DNA of 64,000 bases from Pedobacter sp. PLR (GCF_026239675.1 NZ_JAPIVQ010000001.1:124001-188000), one strand, 5' to 3'. Positions 35,215 through 45,676 are shown, counted from the first letter of the stretch. A program made the numbers and translations. The notes: generated by a model not told the origin, from the letters alone.

Positions 35215-35391
35215 ATTTGCGCTAAATGATAATATAATATTACGAATATTATTCCTGTATATATAACTATACTTATTTCGATTTTTTTTTACTATTGAAT
35301 TATATATCAATAACATTGATAATGTGATTTCTTAAAAAAAAGCAGCTATTCTGAATCCCAAAAACATGAAAATATAATTTAAGCACATCCT

Positions 35392-36291
35392 ATGTCACCG
35401 CCACTTGAAATCAAGAACCTGAGCTATACATTGAAGAATGGGACATTGCTTTTTGACAACCTAAACTTAACCGTACAAAAGGGCAAAATCTTCGGATTAC
35501 TTGGCCCCAATGGGACTGGAAAAAGCACACTGTTTAAGCAGATACTAGGCATCACGAGATACCATGAAGGCGAAATTCTACTTTTCGGAAATCTAATGTT
35601 AAGGGAAGATACTGACAGCAGAGCAGTCTTAAAGCAAGTGGGCAGTTTAGTAGAACACCCTTCGCTTTACGATCATTTAACAGCCTCCCAGCACCTTAAA
35701 ATGCAATGTAATGTGTATGGCATCAATCCGGAACAGATCAATAGTACGCTTGAATTGGTTAAGCTTACTCCTGCAAAGGACCAGAAAACGAAAACCTTTT
35801 CTATGGGAATGAAACAGCGTCTTGGCATTGCTATGGCCTTAATCACCCGGCCTGAATTTGTCTTGTTAGATGAACCATTAAACGGGCTGGATCCGGATGC
35901 AATTATTGATATCCGGAACCTGATCATCAGCCTGAATAAAGAACACCATACTACATTTCTCATCTCCAGTCATATTCTTTCCGAAATGGAACTTGTTGCA
36001 ACGCATTTAGGGATTCTGCATCAAGGTAAACTGGTTTACAATGACATCAATCCATTGGGCCGAAGGGAATGTATCCTGACCAACAACGACTCGATAGGCC
36101 AGCCCTTTCTGGAAGCTCTATCCGCATCCAGCTTAAAACACCATATCCGGATTAACCAGATCGCCATTTACCTGCATACGGATCATGAGGAACAGCTGTT
36201 TGAGGAACTCATAAAGGATTATCCCGGAACACCACACCTCATCAGTGAGGGAAACATCGAGAATCTGTACAAAAGATATACAAGTGCATGA
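35392..36291 (+). CDS. ABC transporter ATPase, bacitracin/lantibiotic-protection type
   Basis: A 299-residue ATPase: Walker A GPNGTGKST (38-46), signature FSMGMKQRLGIA (136-147), Walker B VLLDEPLNGLDP (157-168) and the switch His in ISSHILSEME. The SMGMKQRL signature and 300-residue size match the BcrA/lantibiotic-immunity (LanF) branch of ABC-2 exporters. It overlaps the first permease gene by 4 bp. Confidence 0.88.
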   Translation: MSPPLEIKNLSYTLKNGTLLFDNLNLTVQKGKIFGLLGPNGTGKSTLFKQILGITRYHEGEILLFGNLMLREDTDSRAVLKQVGSLVEHPSLYDHLTASQHLKMQCNVYGINPEQINSTLELVKLTPAKDQKTKTFSMGMKQRLGIAMALITRPEFVLLDEPLNGLDPDAIIDIRNLIISLNKEHHTTFLISSHILSEMELVATHLGILHQGKLVYNDINPLGRRECILTNNDSIGQPFLEALSASSLKHHIRINQIAIYLHTDHEEQLFEELIKDYPGTPHLISEGNIENLYKRYTSA

Positions 36292-37055
36292 GGGAATTAC
36301 TGAAGAACGAATACACGAAATTTAGCAAGGCCATTTATGTGTGGATCATCGTTGTAGTGCCCGTGTTAATCTGTATCATTTCATTTTGCATTTCCAATTT
36401 AATGACCACAGCCAACCTTGAATTCCTGATGGAGAAAACAGGAATCAGGAACCCCTGGGTTTTTGTTGAAGTTACTCCTCTTACCCTCTTAAGCATCATA
36501 CTTCCTTTGATTACCTGTGGTTTATGTGCCTATAATTATGACGTTGAGCAGCAAGCCTATGGCTGGAATAAAATGCTGAGCTACCCCTTTTCAGGGCGCT
36601 TGGTGCTACTGGCAAAAGCAATATCAATGAGTGCATTGCTACTCGGTAGCCTGATTTTTAGCCTGATACTTTCTATTGTACTAAATAAAGTACTGATCTT
36701 AACCAGACCCGAATTCCAGTTAGACCAGCACCAGCTAAATCATTATGTCCTTATGGCAGCCGGTCTTTTTCTTGTATTTAAATGTTTCCTGGTGATCACC
36801 ACGGTTAACCTATGCCTTTTCCATATCAAACAAATCTGGCCTGTGGCGATTGTATGTGGGGTACTTTTTTCAGTGGCACCGCTGCTTTCATTCCAGAATT
36901 TCGATGGAAATCTGATTGACAGTTATAGCAATCAGGATATTGGTTTTGTATTCCGGGAAATGCTGGGTGGCAAAATGCAACTTATGCTGGGAGGTCTATT
37001 GGTATTAGTCCTCACTTTATATAAGTATGCTCCTGCTCAAAGATTAACACAATAG
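36288..37055 (+). CDS. ABC-2 type permease, lantibiotic-immunity (LanE-like)
   Basis: A 255-residue membrane protein with about six hydrophobic segments (WIIVVVPVLICIISFCISNL; LTLLSIILPLITCGLCAY; and others). The pattern NEYTKFSK at the start and DVEQQAYGWNKMLSYPFSGR is typical of the small permeases of antimicrobial-peptide protection exporters. It is coupled to the ATPase gene and followed 3 bp later by a second permease. Confidence 0.78.
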   Translation: MRELLKNEYTKFSKAIYVWIIVVVPVLICIISFCISNLMTTANLEFLMEKTGIRNPWVFVEVTPLTLLSIILPLITCGLCAYNYDVEQQAYGWNKMLSYPFSGRLVLLAKAISMSALLLGSLIFSLILSIVLNKVLILTRPEFQLDQHQLNHYVLMAAGLFLVFKCFLVITTVNLCLFHIKQIWPVAIVCGVLFSVAPLLSFQNFDGNLIDSYSNQDIGFVFREMLGGKMQLMLGGLLVLVLTLYKYAPAQRLTQ

Positions 37056-37058
37056 ATT

Positions 37059-37886
37059 ATGCTGATCAGACTTTTACGCAATGAATGGATCAAATGCAGT
37101 AATGACAAGGCACTCTTGTTCATCCTTTTTTTACCCGCTGTTTATCCATGGTATTTCGTGTTTGAGCAGTACCTCAAAACGGATATACGCCTTATAAATG
37201 ATATTGATAGCGGACAAAACGACATCCGGAACATTTACCTCCTGCTCTATCACAAGATTTATATTACTTACGTATTTTTGATCCTCCCCTTATCTACAAC
37301 TTTTCTGATCTCATTTTACGGTCGGACGATGCTTAAGAAAAAAGAACTGAGCACTTTGATGGTCTACCCGGCAGCTCTGGTTTCCATTACGAAGAGCAAA
37401 CTGATCAGCCTTTGCGCTTTAGTGATTGTATCCGGAATCATCTTCTATTTATCGACTCAGACCGCGCTTTTTTTGCTATTTAAATTTAAACCACAGCTCA
37501 GCCTCTATATCATTACCTTATCCGTTTGGGATGTTTTCTCCCTGACCTTCCTATACCAGTTGATTTTTATATTTTTAAGTCTTCCGGTAGCCTTTTTATG
37601 CTACATCATGGCCCTTAAGTTCAGGTATGCCATTCTCTTGAATCTGATCATTTCGGTACTCCTGCTGATACTTGGATTACTTAACACGGTACTTGCGAAG
37701 ATCAGCCTGTTCATTTTTCCTTTTAAATATTACATGAACATCGCGCAAAAGCTGAGAAGAGATTTGGTTCCACCAGCTCCGGGCAACATTCCTCTGGATT
37801 CAATATGGTTACTCAGCACCGTTATTTTCACGATGTTACTTAGTTACCTTATCCATCGGATGATATTAAATTATGAGGACAAATAG
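37059..37886 (+). CDS. ABC-2 type permease, second subunit (LanG-like)
   Basis: A 275-residue membrane protein with about six hydrophobic segments, beginning LIRLLRNEWIKCSNDKALLF, the usual start of ABC-2 permeases, with a YGRTMLKKKELSTLMVYP segment like that of the first permease. Together the three genes encode one exporter with two unlike permeases. A role in self-protection or immunity to a peptide is suggested by family; no biosynthetic gene is near. Confidence 0.75.
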   Translation: MLIRLLRNEWIKCSNDKALLFILFLPAVYPWYFVFEQYLKTDIRLINDIDSGQNDIRNIYLLLYHKIYITYVFLILPLSTTFLISFYGRTMLKKKELSTLMVYPAALVSITKSKLISLCALVIVSGIIFYLSTQTALFLLFKFKPQLSLYIITLSVWDVFSLTFLYQLIFIFLSLPVAFLCYIMALKFRYAILLNLIISVLLLILGLLNTVLAKISLFIFPFKYYMNIAQKLRRDLVPPAPGNIPLDSIWLLSTVIFTMLLSYLIHRMILNYEDK

Positions 37887-38087
37887 TCTTCAGGTCTGAT
37901 CCGAATAATTCAACCAGAGCCGCGGCTATTCAAAAATCAGGCAGTTTAAAAGACAAAAAACATCTGGAATTCTTCAACAGCTTACTTTGCAGAGAGCTGC
38001 CTTGTCAAGGGGGAAGCTTTGGACGCAATCGGCGGGACACGATAAACCTATTCATTAAATAGCTTATCAAGGTCCTCATGAAAAATG

Positions 38088-38117
38088 AAACGGCCACCTT
38101 TTTAGGGGCGGCCATTT
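38088..38117. terminator. Hairpin after the SusD gene of unit 1
   Basis: AAACGGCCACC and GGCGGCCATTT can pair over 11 positions with two G-U/A-C irregularities around a T-rich loop, about 50 bp beyond the SusD stop (minus strand). Probable terminator. The rest of 37887-38166 shows no gene. Confidence 0.5.
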
Positions 38118-38166
38118 CAACAAAAGGAATCAGCCCAACCGCAGATTCCAATAAATTTAAATCCGA

Positions 38167-39858
38167 CTAATAACCTGGATTTTGCGTTAACCCATTATTT
38201 CCGGAAATCGCCTTGGTAGGTACCGGGAACCGATTTAAATGTATGGATCCAGAAGGCTGATGATCCCACCAGGTACCGCTGGTAAACATTTCCCATCTGA
38301 TCAGGTCTGTCCGCCTTCTACCCTCTCCTAAAAACTCAATACTCCATTCGTCCAGCATTCTGTTGCCATCCAGATTAGCAATTGTTACCGGATTAGGATC
38401 TACCCCGTTTGTAAAATCACGTTTCCTCACCTCGTTAATCAGGCTTACTGCCCCGGCCTTATCGCCCGCGCGCAATTTACATTCCGCCAACATATATTGA
38501 ATTTCGGTCAGCCTGATTGCCGGGTTATCAGCAGCCCATCTCAAGCTTTTATCCTGATCACCGGGAATTGGTACTTTTACCAACCTGATGCCGGTATTTT
38601 CTTCTCCTTGCGACATCTTTGAAGGAAGTTCTGAATTAGAAGCATATTTTTTGCCCGGGCCAACTTCAGAGAACCGACCTACCTGATCCAAAAAGACCAA
38701 TGGTTTATCTTTATATTCTTCCCCACCATTAATAATCCCTCCGGCAGGTGTAAGATGTGGTCCAACGATAAACATCCCTTCATAACGACCGCTACCAAGG
38801 TATTTATAGCCCTTTTTACGAAGGTCCCCATTGTCAAACTTCTCAAAAGGAGAGCCCAGTTTAAAGTCGGCGCTATACAAGGTTCCATCAGGTTTTCTAG
38901 ACGGTGTAAGGTGACCACCATTATCGGCACCCATATCTACCCCAAAATACTGTCTGGAATTGTAATGATAGAAATTGGAATAAAACCAATTGTATTGCAG
39001 CTTATTGAACTCTGAAGGTATCGACCAAATGAGCTCCGGAGATTTATCATTTGTAAAAGTATGCGGTCCACTCCAGGTGGCATCAACCGAATACACTCCA
39101 TATTTTTGGTCTATGATATCCTGAGTAATCTGCTGGCATTCTACGAACATATTTTTACCGATGTATGCTTCCGCATTAAAATATAAGCTCGCCAACATTG
39201 CCGCTGCACCTGCTTTTCGGATAGCGCCTTCTTCTTTATCACCTGCTTTTTTTGCCGGAAGCTTTTCAATCGCGTTTTTAAGGAGGTTTTCGATATGTGT
39301 AAATGTTTCCAGATCAGTACCCCTTAACACCCCCTCTTTATCAAGCGAATCGAAGATTGGTAATCCGCCAAAAAAATCTAGTCCCCGAAGGTAGAAATAA
39401 GCGATTAAAGCGTTCAGCTGGTTCACATGGTCATCCTGATCGGCTTTGCTCATTGCGAACTTAGAATAATCCAGTTTTTCAAGATCATTTCTGGCATCCA
39501 GAGACAATGCAATACCCATCAGGGTTCCACGCCATGTTTCCCAGATCCATCCATCATCCGGTGTCCAGCGATGGTAATGATACCGCTCATTTTCTCCTCC
39601 ATTATACCAGTGACGGCCCTTAGTCGTAATGGCAAAATTATCCGCCGTAAATTCCTGTAACCTCCAGCGGTCAGCACCAAGATACCAGTGGACATGAGTA
39701 AACGGTCTATACAAAGCAGCCATGATGTCTTTCTTGCTTTTGAAAAAAGTTTCGGGAGTTACCTTATCATAAAACTCCTGATCAAGTTTTGTACATCCTC
39801 CGGAGATCACCAGGAATAACACCAGCACTCCTATTTTTATGTTGATTCTATTTTTCAT
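38167..39858 (-). CDS. SusD-family lipoprotein (ECF-controlled unit 1)
   Basis: A 563-residue SusD/RagB protein with lipobox ISGGCTK. It contains TPETFFKSKKDIMAALYRPF, AYFYLRGLDFFGGLPIFDS, IRLTEIQYMLAECKLRAGDK, DEWSIEFLGEGRRRTDLIRW and the C-terminal LTQNPGY. It works with the SusC upstream as the surface glycan-binding lid. No glycosidase gene lies beside it, so the substrate cannot be inferred. Confidence 0.94.
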   Translation of the reverse strand: MKNRINIKIGVLVLFLVISGGCTKLDQEFYDKVTPETFFKSKKDIMAALYRPFTHVHWYLGADRWRLQEFTADNFAITTKGRHWYNGGENERYHYHRWTPDDGWIWETWRGTLMGIALSLDARNDLEKLDYSKFAMSKADQDDHVNQLNALIAYFYLRGLDFFGGLPIFDSLDKEGVLRGTDLETFTHIENLLKNAIEKLPAKKAGDKEEGAIRKAGAAAMLASLYFNAEAYIGKNMFVECQQITQDIIDQKYGVYSVDATWSGPHTFTNDKSPELIWSIPSEFNKLQYNWFYSNFYHYNSRQYFGVDMGADNGGHLTPSRKPDGTLYSADFKLGSPFEKFDNGDLRKKGYKYLGSGRYEGMFIVGPHLTPAGGIINGGEEYKDKPLVFLDQVGRFSEVGPGKKYASNSELPSKMSQGEENTGIRLVKVPIPGDQDKSLRWAADNPAIRLTEIQYMLAECKLRAGDKAGAVSLINEVRKRDFTNGVDPNPVTIANLDGNRMLDEWSIEFLGEGRRRTDLIRWEMFTSGTWWDHQPSGSIHLNRFPVPTKAISGNNGLTQNPGY

Positions 39859-39991
39859 GGAATATAATTATCTTTCAATCGTTATGAAGCTATCATAAGC
39901 CTATTCATTGCTTTTTTTAAGCGGTAAGCTTATGATGGTTTCATTAGAATGTGTTTTTTGGTTAGGAAACGATTTGTGAATTGGACCTGTA

Positions 39992-42900
39992 TTAGAAACC
40001 GACCTGCACACCGAACATAAAAGTTCGTGTTTTAGGATAAGCATTTCGCTCTTCAAATCCGGGATCAAGACCATTGATATTTACTTCCGGATCGAGCCCA
40101 CTATACCTGGTTAAAACAAACAAATCTCTACCCGTTGCATATATCCGCAGGTTCTTAAGTGACTTAATCAGGTTCTGCTTAAAAGTATAACCAAGGCTAA
40201 TGGCATCTACCTTCAGGAAGTCGCCTTTTTCCAGCCAGTAATCACTCAGTTCCTTCTCTCCTTTGATGTCTTTATGTTTCTCGTAGGCTTCACGCAATAC
40301 ATTTTGCCCCTGCACATTCGGAAGACTATAGTACATATTGATCATATTAAACACATCATATCCGAGCCAGCTTCTCAGGTAAATCCCCGCATCAAAATTC
40401 TTATAAGCGACAGAATGGCTCCAGGAAAGAATGACTTTTGGAATCGCATTACCTACAAAAGCTTTATCAGCAATGGTTTTAGAACGCTTGGTTACGTCAA
40501 AGGCCTGTCCGTCTTTATCGTAAAGCATCCAATTCCCTTCAGGGGTAAAACCGGCAGAACGCCAAAGGAAAAACTCACCAATATCATGGCCAGGAAAAAG
40601 ACGCACTGCATTTCCCGGAGATCCCGGTGCTGGAAAACCCATTCTATCCGCAAAAGTCTGGCTACCGGACAGCGTGGTCAGGCTACTTTTATTTCCCGAC
40701 ATCACAACCCCCGTCGTGTATTTAAAGTCGTCACGGTCTATAGCATTCCAATTCAACTCGACTTCAAAGCCCTTATTTTGCATACTTCCAATATTCACGG
40801 TCGTAGTTTCATAAATAGCAGGTGGCTGAGAAACATTGATATTATAGATAATATCATCGACTTTACGCTTGTAAAAATCTAATCTACCAGTGATTTTGTT
40901 GTTCAGCAATGCAAAGTCCATCCCCACACTAAATTCCTTTTTAACCTCCCATTTAAGGTTTGGATTTTGATTGTGCCGAACCCCATATGTACGTTGCCAT
41001 TGCCCATCAACAAGCCACCAGGCATCCGGAGCATACATTCTATAGGCTACATTGGCATCGAAATCCGCATTCCCGGTTTCGCCATACCCGCCTCTAATTT
41101 TAAGGTCGTTGATAAACTTCAGGCTTTTCATAAAAGGTTCTTCCGAAATTCGCCAGGCCAGAGAAACACCCGGGAAAGTTCCCCAACGCTTACCCGGCGC
41201 AAACTTGGAGGAGCCTTCTCTTCTCAATGTTCCGGTAACGATATACCGATTCATAAACGAATAGTTTACCCGACCAAAAAAAGCAATCAGTTTCACGGCC
41301 GGATCTTTGAAAGAGGTCATATTAGCTCTGCCATCGGTTAAGAAAGTACCATTATTCATATCATTTTCGCCAATTCCATCTACGGAAAAATCAGAATTCT
41401 CCGCCATAAATCCCTGTCCGTTGAAGTCCTGGTAAGAATAACCAGCTACCGCATTAATACTATGGTTATCGATCACCTTATTATAGTTGGCAGTCCATTC
41501 GAAAGTACGGTCGGTATAGCGCTTATACTCCTGTTTGGCATAACCATCAACCCCATCCGTTCGGGAGATCCGGTGTTGCGAAGAGCGATAATATATTGGG
41601 TTCTCGCTATTGTTCTTTACTGCGACCATAGCTGAAGTATACAAATCTTTCGTCAGGTCGACCTTCAATACAGAGCTCGCCAACAGATATTTATTCTGCC
41701 TTTGTTCTTTACGAAGCCTCACCTCAGCTACAGGGTTCCAATAATCATAACCACCTACCATCACGTTTAAACCAGTAATATCATTCGGATCGTATGGTGA
41801 TTGAGTGGGGTTAAGAACCAGTGCCATATTAAAAATATTGTTGTCCGTAAGATTGGCATCTACATGGTTGTAGCTTACATTCGTACTCAGCTGCGCTTTC
41901 CCATCAAAGAACTTGAAAATCGTGTTGATTCTCCCACCAATTTCTTTTCTATCTGAACCTATTGCAATCCCTTTAGCGTTACGCATGGTTACGGTGGAAT
42001 AAACCTGTGCGTTTTCGCTACCTCCATTGGCATTTAACACATACCGCTGACTAAATGGTGATTTATTGGTCACCTCCTGATACCAGTCTGTACGCGAACC
42101 AAAATCAGTGCCTAATCCTTTTTCAATGAACTCATCACCGCTCAGCGACTCCGGACGTCGTCGGATACTTTCGGTAAACAGCTCCGTAGTAAAAGTAATA
42201 TTGGCCGGGCCTACTTTTGCTCTTTTGGTAGTGACGAGGATCACCCCTCCAGAGGCCCTCGTACCATAAATTGCAGCAGCCGAGGCATCCCGCAGTACGT
42301 TAATAGACTCTATATCTTCCCGGGCAACCGAATTGATGCTTCCACCGGGAACCCCATCTATCACAATTAACGGCCCTTGTCCGGCATTGATAGAATTGAC
42401 ACCACGAAGTTGTACGGTTACATTGGCATTAGGATCGCTGCCATTAGAGGAGCTAATTGTTAAGCCCGGTACTTTCCCTTGTATCGAAAGTAAAGGGTTT
42501 ACAGAACCTGAGATAAAATCTTTTGGCTTAATGGTAGACACTGCACTGGTCAGGTCTTTCTTTTCAATGGTTCCATAGCCGACCACCACCACTTCATTCA
42601 GGTCATTTTTTTCTTCGGTGATGACAATTTCAATTGTTTTTCGGTTATTCACAGGCACCTCCATTGGGGTAAATCCCAATGCAGAGACTACCAGCACCGC
42701 ATTTTCAGGTACACTCAAAGAGAAATTACCGTTAGCATTTGTAGAAGTCCCCCTTCCTTTAATACCTTTTACAATTACTGATGCACCGGGAACAGGTTTT
42801 CCTAAGGCATCTTTAACCGTCCCTGTTACGGTGATATCCACATTTTTTTTATCATTGACGATTATTGTTAAGGAGGAGACCGTATAACTCAAGGGTTGAT

Positions 42901-43198
42901 TGACAAAGCACTCCGCTAATACGCCTAATAGCGGGGCATTTTTCGCATCAACAGTAACAGGTCTGGCTTTTTTGATCAGGTTAGAATTAAAAATGATATC
43001 GTAATCGCTTTGCACTCCGATTTTTTCAAGAACAGTTTCCAGGGGAGCATTCTTTTCTGACAAGGTAATTTGCGCCAGTACTGAGGCATTTACCTGCACA
43101 GAGAGCGAAAAAACCAGGACAGTGATCAGCTTTGTTTTAAACGCAATCTTATCTTTTACACAGGTAAACCTGCATAAGTTAAACTCGTAAAATTTCAT
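39992..43198 (-). CDS. SusC-family TonB-dependent transporter with STN domain (unit 1)
   Basis: A 1068-residue protein: long signal region ending near ASVLAQ, an STN secretin/TonB short N-terminal domain (about 48-110, LETVLEKIGVQSDYDIIFNS), a carboxypeptidase-regulatory domain (about 125-205), the plug (LNEVVVVGYGTIEKKDLTSA) and barrel ending VGF. The STN domain contacts FecR and passes the substrate signal to the sigma factor. The start at 43198 is supported by an ACCAAATGT leader immediately before the ATG, shared with the other STN-containing SusC gene here. Confidence 0.95.
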   Translation of the reverse strand: MKFYEFNLCRFTCVKDKIAFKTKLITVLVFSLSVQVNASVLAQITLSEKNAPLETVLEKIGVQSDYDIIFNSNLIKKARPVTVDAKNAPLLGVLAECFVNQPLSYTVSSLTIIVNDKKNVDITVTGTVKDALGKPVPGASVIVKGIKGRGTSTNANGNFSLSVPENAVLVVSALGFTPMEVPVNNRKTIEIVITEEKNDLNEVVVVGYGTIEKKDLTSAVSTIKPKDFISGSVNPLLSIQGKVPGLTISSSNGSDPNANVTVQLRGVNSINAGQGPLIVIDGVPGGSINSVAREDIESINVLRDASAAAIYGTRASGGVILVTTKRAKVGPANITFTTELFTESIRRRPESLSGDEFIEKGLGTDFGSRTDWYQEVTNKSPFSQRYVLNANGGSENAQVYSTVTMRNAKGIAIGSDRKEIGGRINTIFKFFDGKAQLSTNVSYNHVDANLTDNNIFNMALVLNPTQSPYDPNDITGLNVMVGGYDYWNPVAEVRLRKEQRQNKYLLASSVLKVDLTKDLYTSAMVAVKNNSENPIYYRSSQHRISRTDGVDGYAKQEYKRYTDRTFEWTANYNKVIDNHSINAVAGYSYQDFNGQGFMAENSDFSVDGIGENDMNNGTFLTDGRANMTSFKDPAVKLIAFFGRVNYSFMNRYIVTGTLRREGSSKFAPGKRWGTFPGVSLAWRISEEPFMKSLKFINDLKIRGGYGETGNADFDANVAYRMYAPDAWWLVDGQWQRTYGVRHNQNPNLKWEVKKEFSVGMDFALLNNKITGRLDFYKRKVDDIIYNINVSQPPAIYETTTVNIGSMQNKGFEVELNWNAIDRDDFKYTTGVVMSGNKSSLTTLSGSQTFADRMGFPAPGSPGNAVRLFPGHDIGEFFLWRSAGFTPEGNWMLYDKDGQAFDVTKRSKTIADKAFVGNAIPKVILSWSHSVAYKNFDAGIYLRSWLGYDVFNMINMYYSLPNVQGQNVLREAYEKHKDIKGEKELSDYWLEKGDFLKVDAISLGYTFKQNLIKSLKNLRIYATGRDLFVLTRYSGLDPEVNINGLDPGFEERNAYPKTRTFMFGVQVGF

Positions 43199-43408
43199 AC
43201 ATTTGGTTGGTTAGGTTGTTTGACACTCAGCGCATTAAACAAACAGACACATGATCTTCATCGACCATGTATTATTCAGATTGAAAAGGAATAATGTTCT
43301 ATTTGGTTAATCATTACAATTGTTGGTATCGGCAGACAGCGTAACTAAAGTTTACCCCCGGAAATGTGACCGCATTTCCGGGTTTCTTTTGATTACCTGC
43401 TGCTAAGA

Positions 43409-44551
43409 TCATGGCATAACGCTTACCCTCCTTCCTTCGACTTTAAATTTAACATCACCTGTAAGCGTCAATACTTTAAGTACTTCGCTCAGGTCTTTGG
43501 ATCTGGAAATTTTTCCGCTAAAATTAAGTCCATCCAGTTTCCCATGATATTCAGGATCGATATCATACCAGCGGGATAGCTTTCTCATGATGTCCTGGAT
43601 ACTTGTTTCCTTAAATAAAAAGTATCCGTTCTTCCAGTCTATAATCGAATTTGTATTCACCATCCTGACCTGGAAAGCCCCCTGATCCATCAGGCATTGC
43701 TGACCTGGCTTTAACATGGTGGAATGGTTCCCCCGGGTCACCTTTACGCTGCCTTCCAGCAAGGTTGTCCGGATAAATGACTCATCCTCATAAGCATTTA
43801 CATTGAAATGAGTTCCATATACCTCCACTTCTTCCTTATTGGTGATGACTTTAAAGGGCTGAGATTTACGTTTTGCTACTTCAAAATAAGCTTCTCCATC
43901 GAGCATTACTTTTCGCTCTGCGCCGGCAAACTGCGCCGGATACTTCAAGGAAGATGAAGAGTTTAGCCAGACATTCGTTCCATCAGGCAAGTGGATTTGA
44001 TATTGACCACCTTTCGGGGTTTCTATAAGGTTATAAGTAATTTGTCCTTTTTCAGGAGCATTACCATTATCAGTAGCCGTATAAACCAATTGTCCTTCGC
44101 GGTCCTTTTTAATCGTAAAGCCAGCCTGTTTTGCGAGAATACCATCACCTGCATCATCCAGATTAATAACCGATCCATCACTAAGGGTTAACCTGGCTTT
44201 ATTCCCACCAGGTTTGATGACTGTTACACAGGCAGATTTTGGTGCCGCAGGTTTATTTATGGCAGTATCCGGCCTGTGATACAGGAAACTGAACACCCCA
44301 ATGATTACGAAAATGGAAGCGGCTATACTGAACCAGGTTACATAAGATGTATTCCGGGGAATCACCCGCTCTTCCTTTATACTTTGCATGATCACAGATT
44401 TCAATGCAATCCCATCAGGTTCAGGGAAATTTAAAGCGGCTCCTTTATCATCCATCCGCTCATAATATTCCTCCAGCAGACGACTTTCCCCGGGACTTGC
44501 CTCATCATTTAAATAGCGATCTATCAGTATTAAAAAAGTGTTCTTGTCCAT
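43409..44551 (-). CDS. FecR-family anti-sigma factor (unit 1)
   Basis: A 380-residue protein: a cytoplasmic anti-sigma region (about 1-80, IDRYLNDEASPGESRLLEEY), one membrane helix (about 87-107, TWFSIAASIFVIIGVFSFLY), then the FecR periplasmic domain (TPKGGQYQIHLPDGTNVWLN, VMLDGEAYFEVAKRKSQPF, LLEGSVKVTRGN) and the C-terminal DUF4974-like domain (LFKETSIQDIMRKLSRWYDI). It holds the sigma factor until the SusC STN domain signals. Located between sigma and SusC as expected. Confidence 0.94.
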   Translation of the reverse strand: MDKNTFLILIDRYLNDEASPGESRLLEEYYERMDDKGAALNFPEPDGIALKSVIMQSIKEERVIPRNTSYVTWFSIAASIFVIIGVFSFLYHRPDTAINKPAAPKSACVTVIKPGGNKARLTLSDGSVINLDDAGDGILAKQAGFTIKKDREGQLVYTATDNGNAPEKGQITYNLIETPKGGQYQIHLPDGTNVWLNSSSSLKYPAQFAGAERKVMLDGEAYFEVAKRKSQPFKVITNKEEVEVYGTHFNVNAYEDESFIRTTLLEGSVKVTRGNHSTMLKPGQQCLMDQGAFQVRMVNTNSIIDWKNGYFLFKETSIQDIMRKLSRWYDIDPEYHGKLDGLNFSGKISRSKDLSEVLKVLTLTGDVKFKVEGRRVSVMP

Positions 44552-44656
44552 AGGCTATACTTATAAGTACCAAAACTTACCGGATACCCTATGGTATTTT
44601 TCGTTTTTCTTTTAAGATGGAAAAACAAATGAAAAAAAAGAAGTATTTGAAAGTAA

Positions 44657-45238
44657 TTATTGATGAAATTCACACCAAAGGAGGATGGTGATACAGGTTT
44701 CTACATTCAGTCCGGCCCGAATCGCTTTTAGCGACTTGGAAATTCTCTTTTCGACGGTCTTTTGTGAGATACTTAAATAGCTGGCAATTTCTTTATAGGT
44801 CATTTCTTCCTCCCGACTCAATAGAAATGCTTCCTTACATTCATCAGGAAGGTTATTTATCAGGTCTTGAATGAGATGTTGCTGTTCTTTAAAAAGCAAG
44901 GGATTTTCAGCGATGATCTCGGTGGTCACATCCGCCAGTCTTTCATAAAACTGCTGATCGGTTTTATGTTTGCGGATTACTTTTAGCACGCTAAATCTTA
45001 GCGCCTGATGGAGGTAGGGTTTCAGCGCCAAAATATCTACTTCCGTACGGCGTTGCCAAAGTCTTAAAAAAAGATCCTGCAAGACATCATCCGCCGCCTC
45101 TGGATCTTGCAATATATTGTTTGCTTTTCGATAAAGCTCCTTCCAATATCGATCATAAATCTCACCGAATGCCTGCTCTTCCCCTTTTTTTAAAGCAGTT
45201 ATTAATTCAGCATCGGACAGTAGATCACAGCTCATCAT
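44657..45238 (-). CDS. ECF sigma-70 factor (unit 1)
   Basis: A 193-residue ECF sigma factor of the Bacteroidetes FecI/SusC-linked type. Region 2 (AFGEIYDRYWKELYRKANNI ... AADDVLQDLFLRLWQRR) and region 4 (LPDECKEAFLLSREEEMTYK, then EIASYLSISQKTVEKRISKS) are clear. A hydrophobic end (ITILLWCEFHQ) is common in this group. First gene of the sigma/FecR/SusC/SusD unit. Confidence 0.94.
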   Translation of the reverse strand: MMSCDLLSDAELITALKKGEEQAFGEIYDRYWKELYRKANNILQDPEAADDVLQDLFLRLWQRRTEVDILALKPYLHQALRFSVLKVIRKHKTDQQFYERLADVTTEIIAENPLLFKEQQHLIQDLINNLPDECKEAFLLSREEEMTYKEIASYLSISQKTVEKRISKSLKAIRAGLNVETCITILLWCEFHQ

Positions 45239-45324
45239 CTATTTTAAGGGAAAACCGAATCTAATAAAAAAAGATGGAACTCCGCTGCCAATCAATAGAC
45301 CTTGTTTCTACCTGAACATTTTCA

Positions 45325-45548
45325 TCAAGTATTGTATGCTCCTTTTTTTACTTGCGCTTTCAGGTAGCTGACCATCCCTTCCACTTTTTCCGGATAGACA
45401 TATCGTGTTTTTAAGGATATCCTTACGGAGTCCAGCAGTTAGATGTTTTTTTAGCAGTCAAAACTTTATTTGGCTTTACCTGAGAAAAACCATTAAAGCT
45501 GACAAAAGAGCCAAGTAAAGCGGCTAGCACAACAATAGACTTTTTCAT
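45325..45548 (-). pseudogene. Decayed N-terminal part of an S41 peptidase gene
   Basis: From an ATG at 45548-45546 the minus strand encodes a signal peptide (MKKSIVVLAALLGSFVSFNG-FSQ). After frame changes it reads ILKTRYVYPEKV and then EGMVSYLKAQVKKGAYNT, the N-terminal helical part typical of Bacteroidetes S41 (tail-specific) peptidases, then stops. The catalytic part is absent here but lies at 45677-46282 on the opposite strand. Rest of 45239-45676 shows no gene. Confidence 0.6.
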
Positions 45549-45676
45549 AGGAACTTAATTTTCGATATTTACTTAGAAGAATGAAGATAAAGGATAAGCA
45601 TCCATTTTAGCTAACACGAATTGCAATTGTAGAATTTGCCGGTATTTTTAATAACTTGTAGTCATAAATACTTTAC

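Noticed and set aside
37887..38166. Possible short coding remnants near 37920-38080
   Set aside because: Short frames have no motif and are interrupted by stops; treated as intergenic with a terminator.
40274..40882. A 202-codon plus-strand open frame inside SusC unit 1
   Set aside because: It is antisense to conserved barrel sequence, has no family resemblance, and basic, low-complexity composition typical of a shadow frame.
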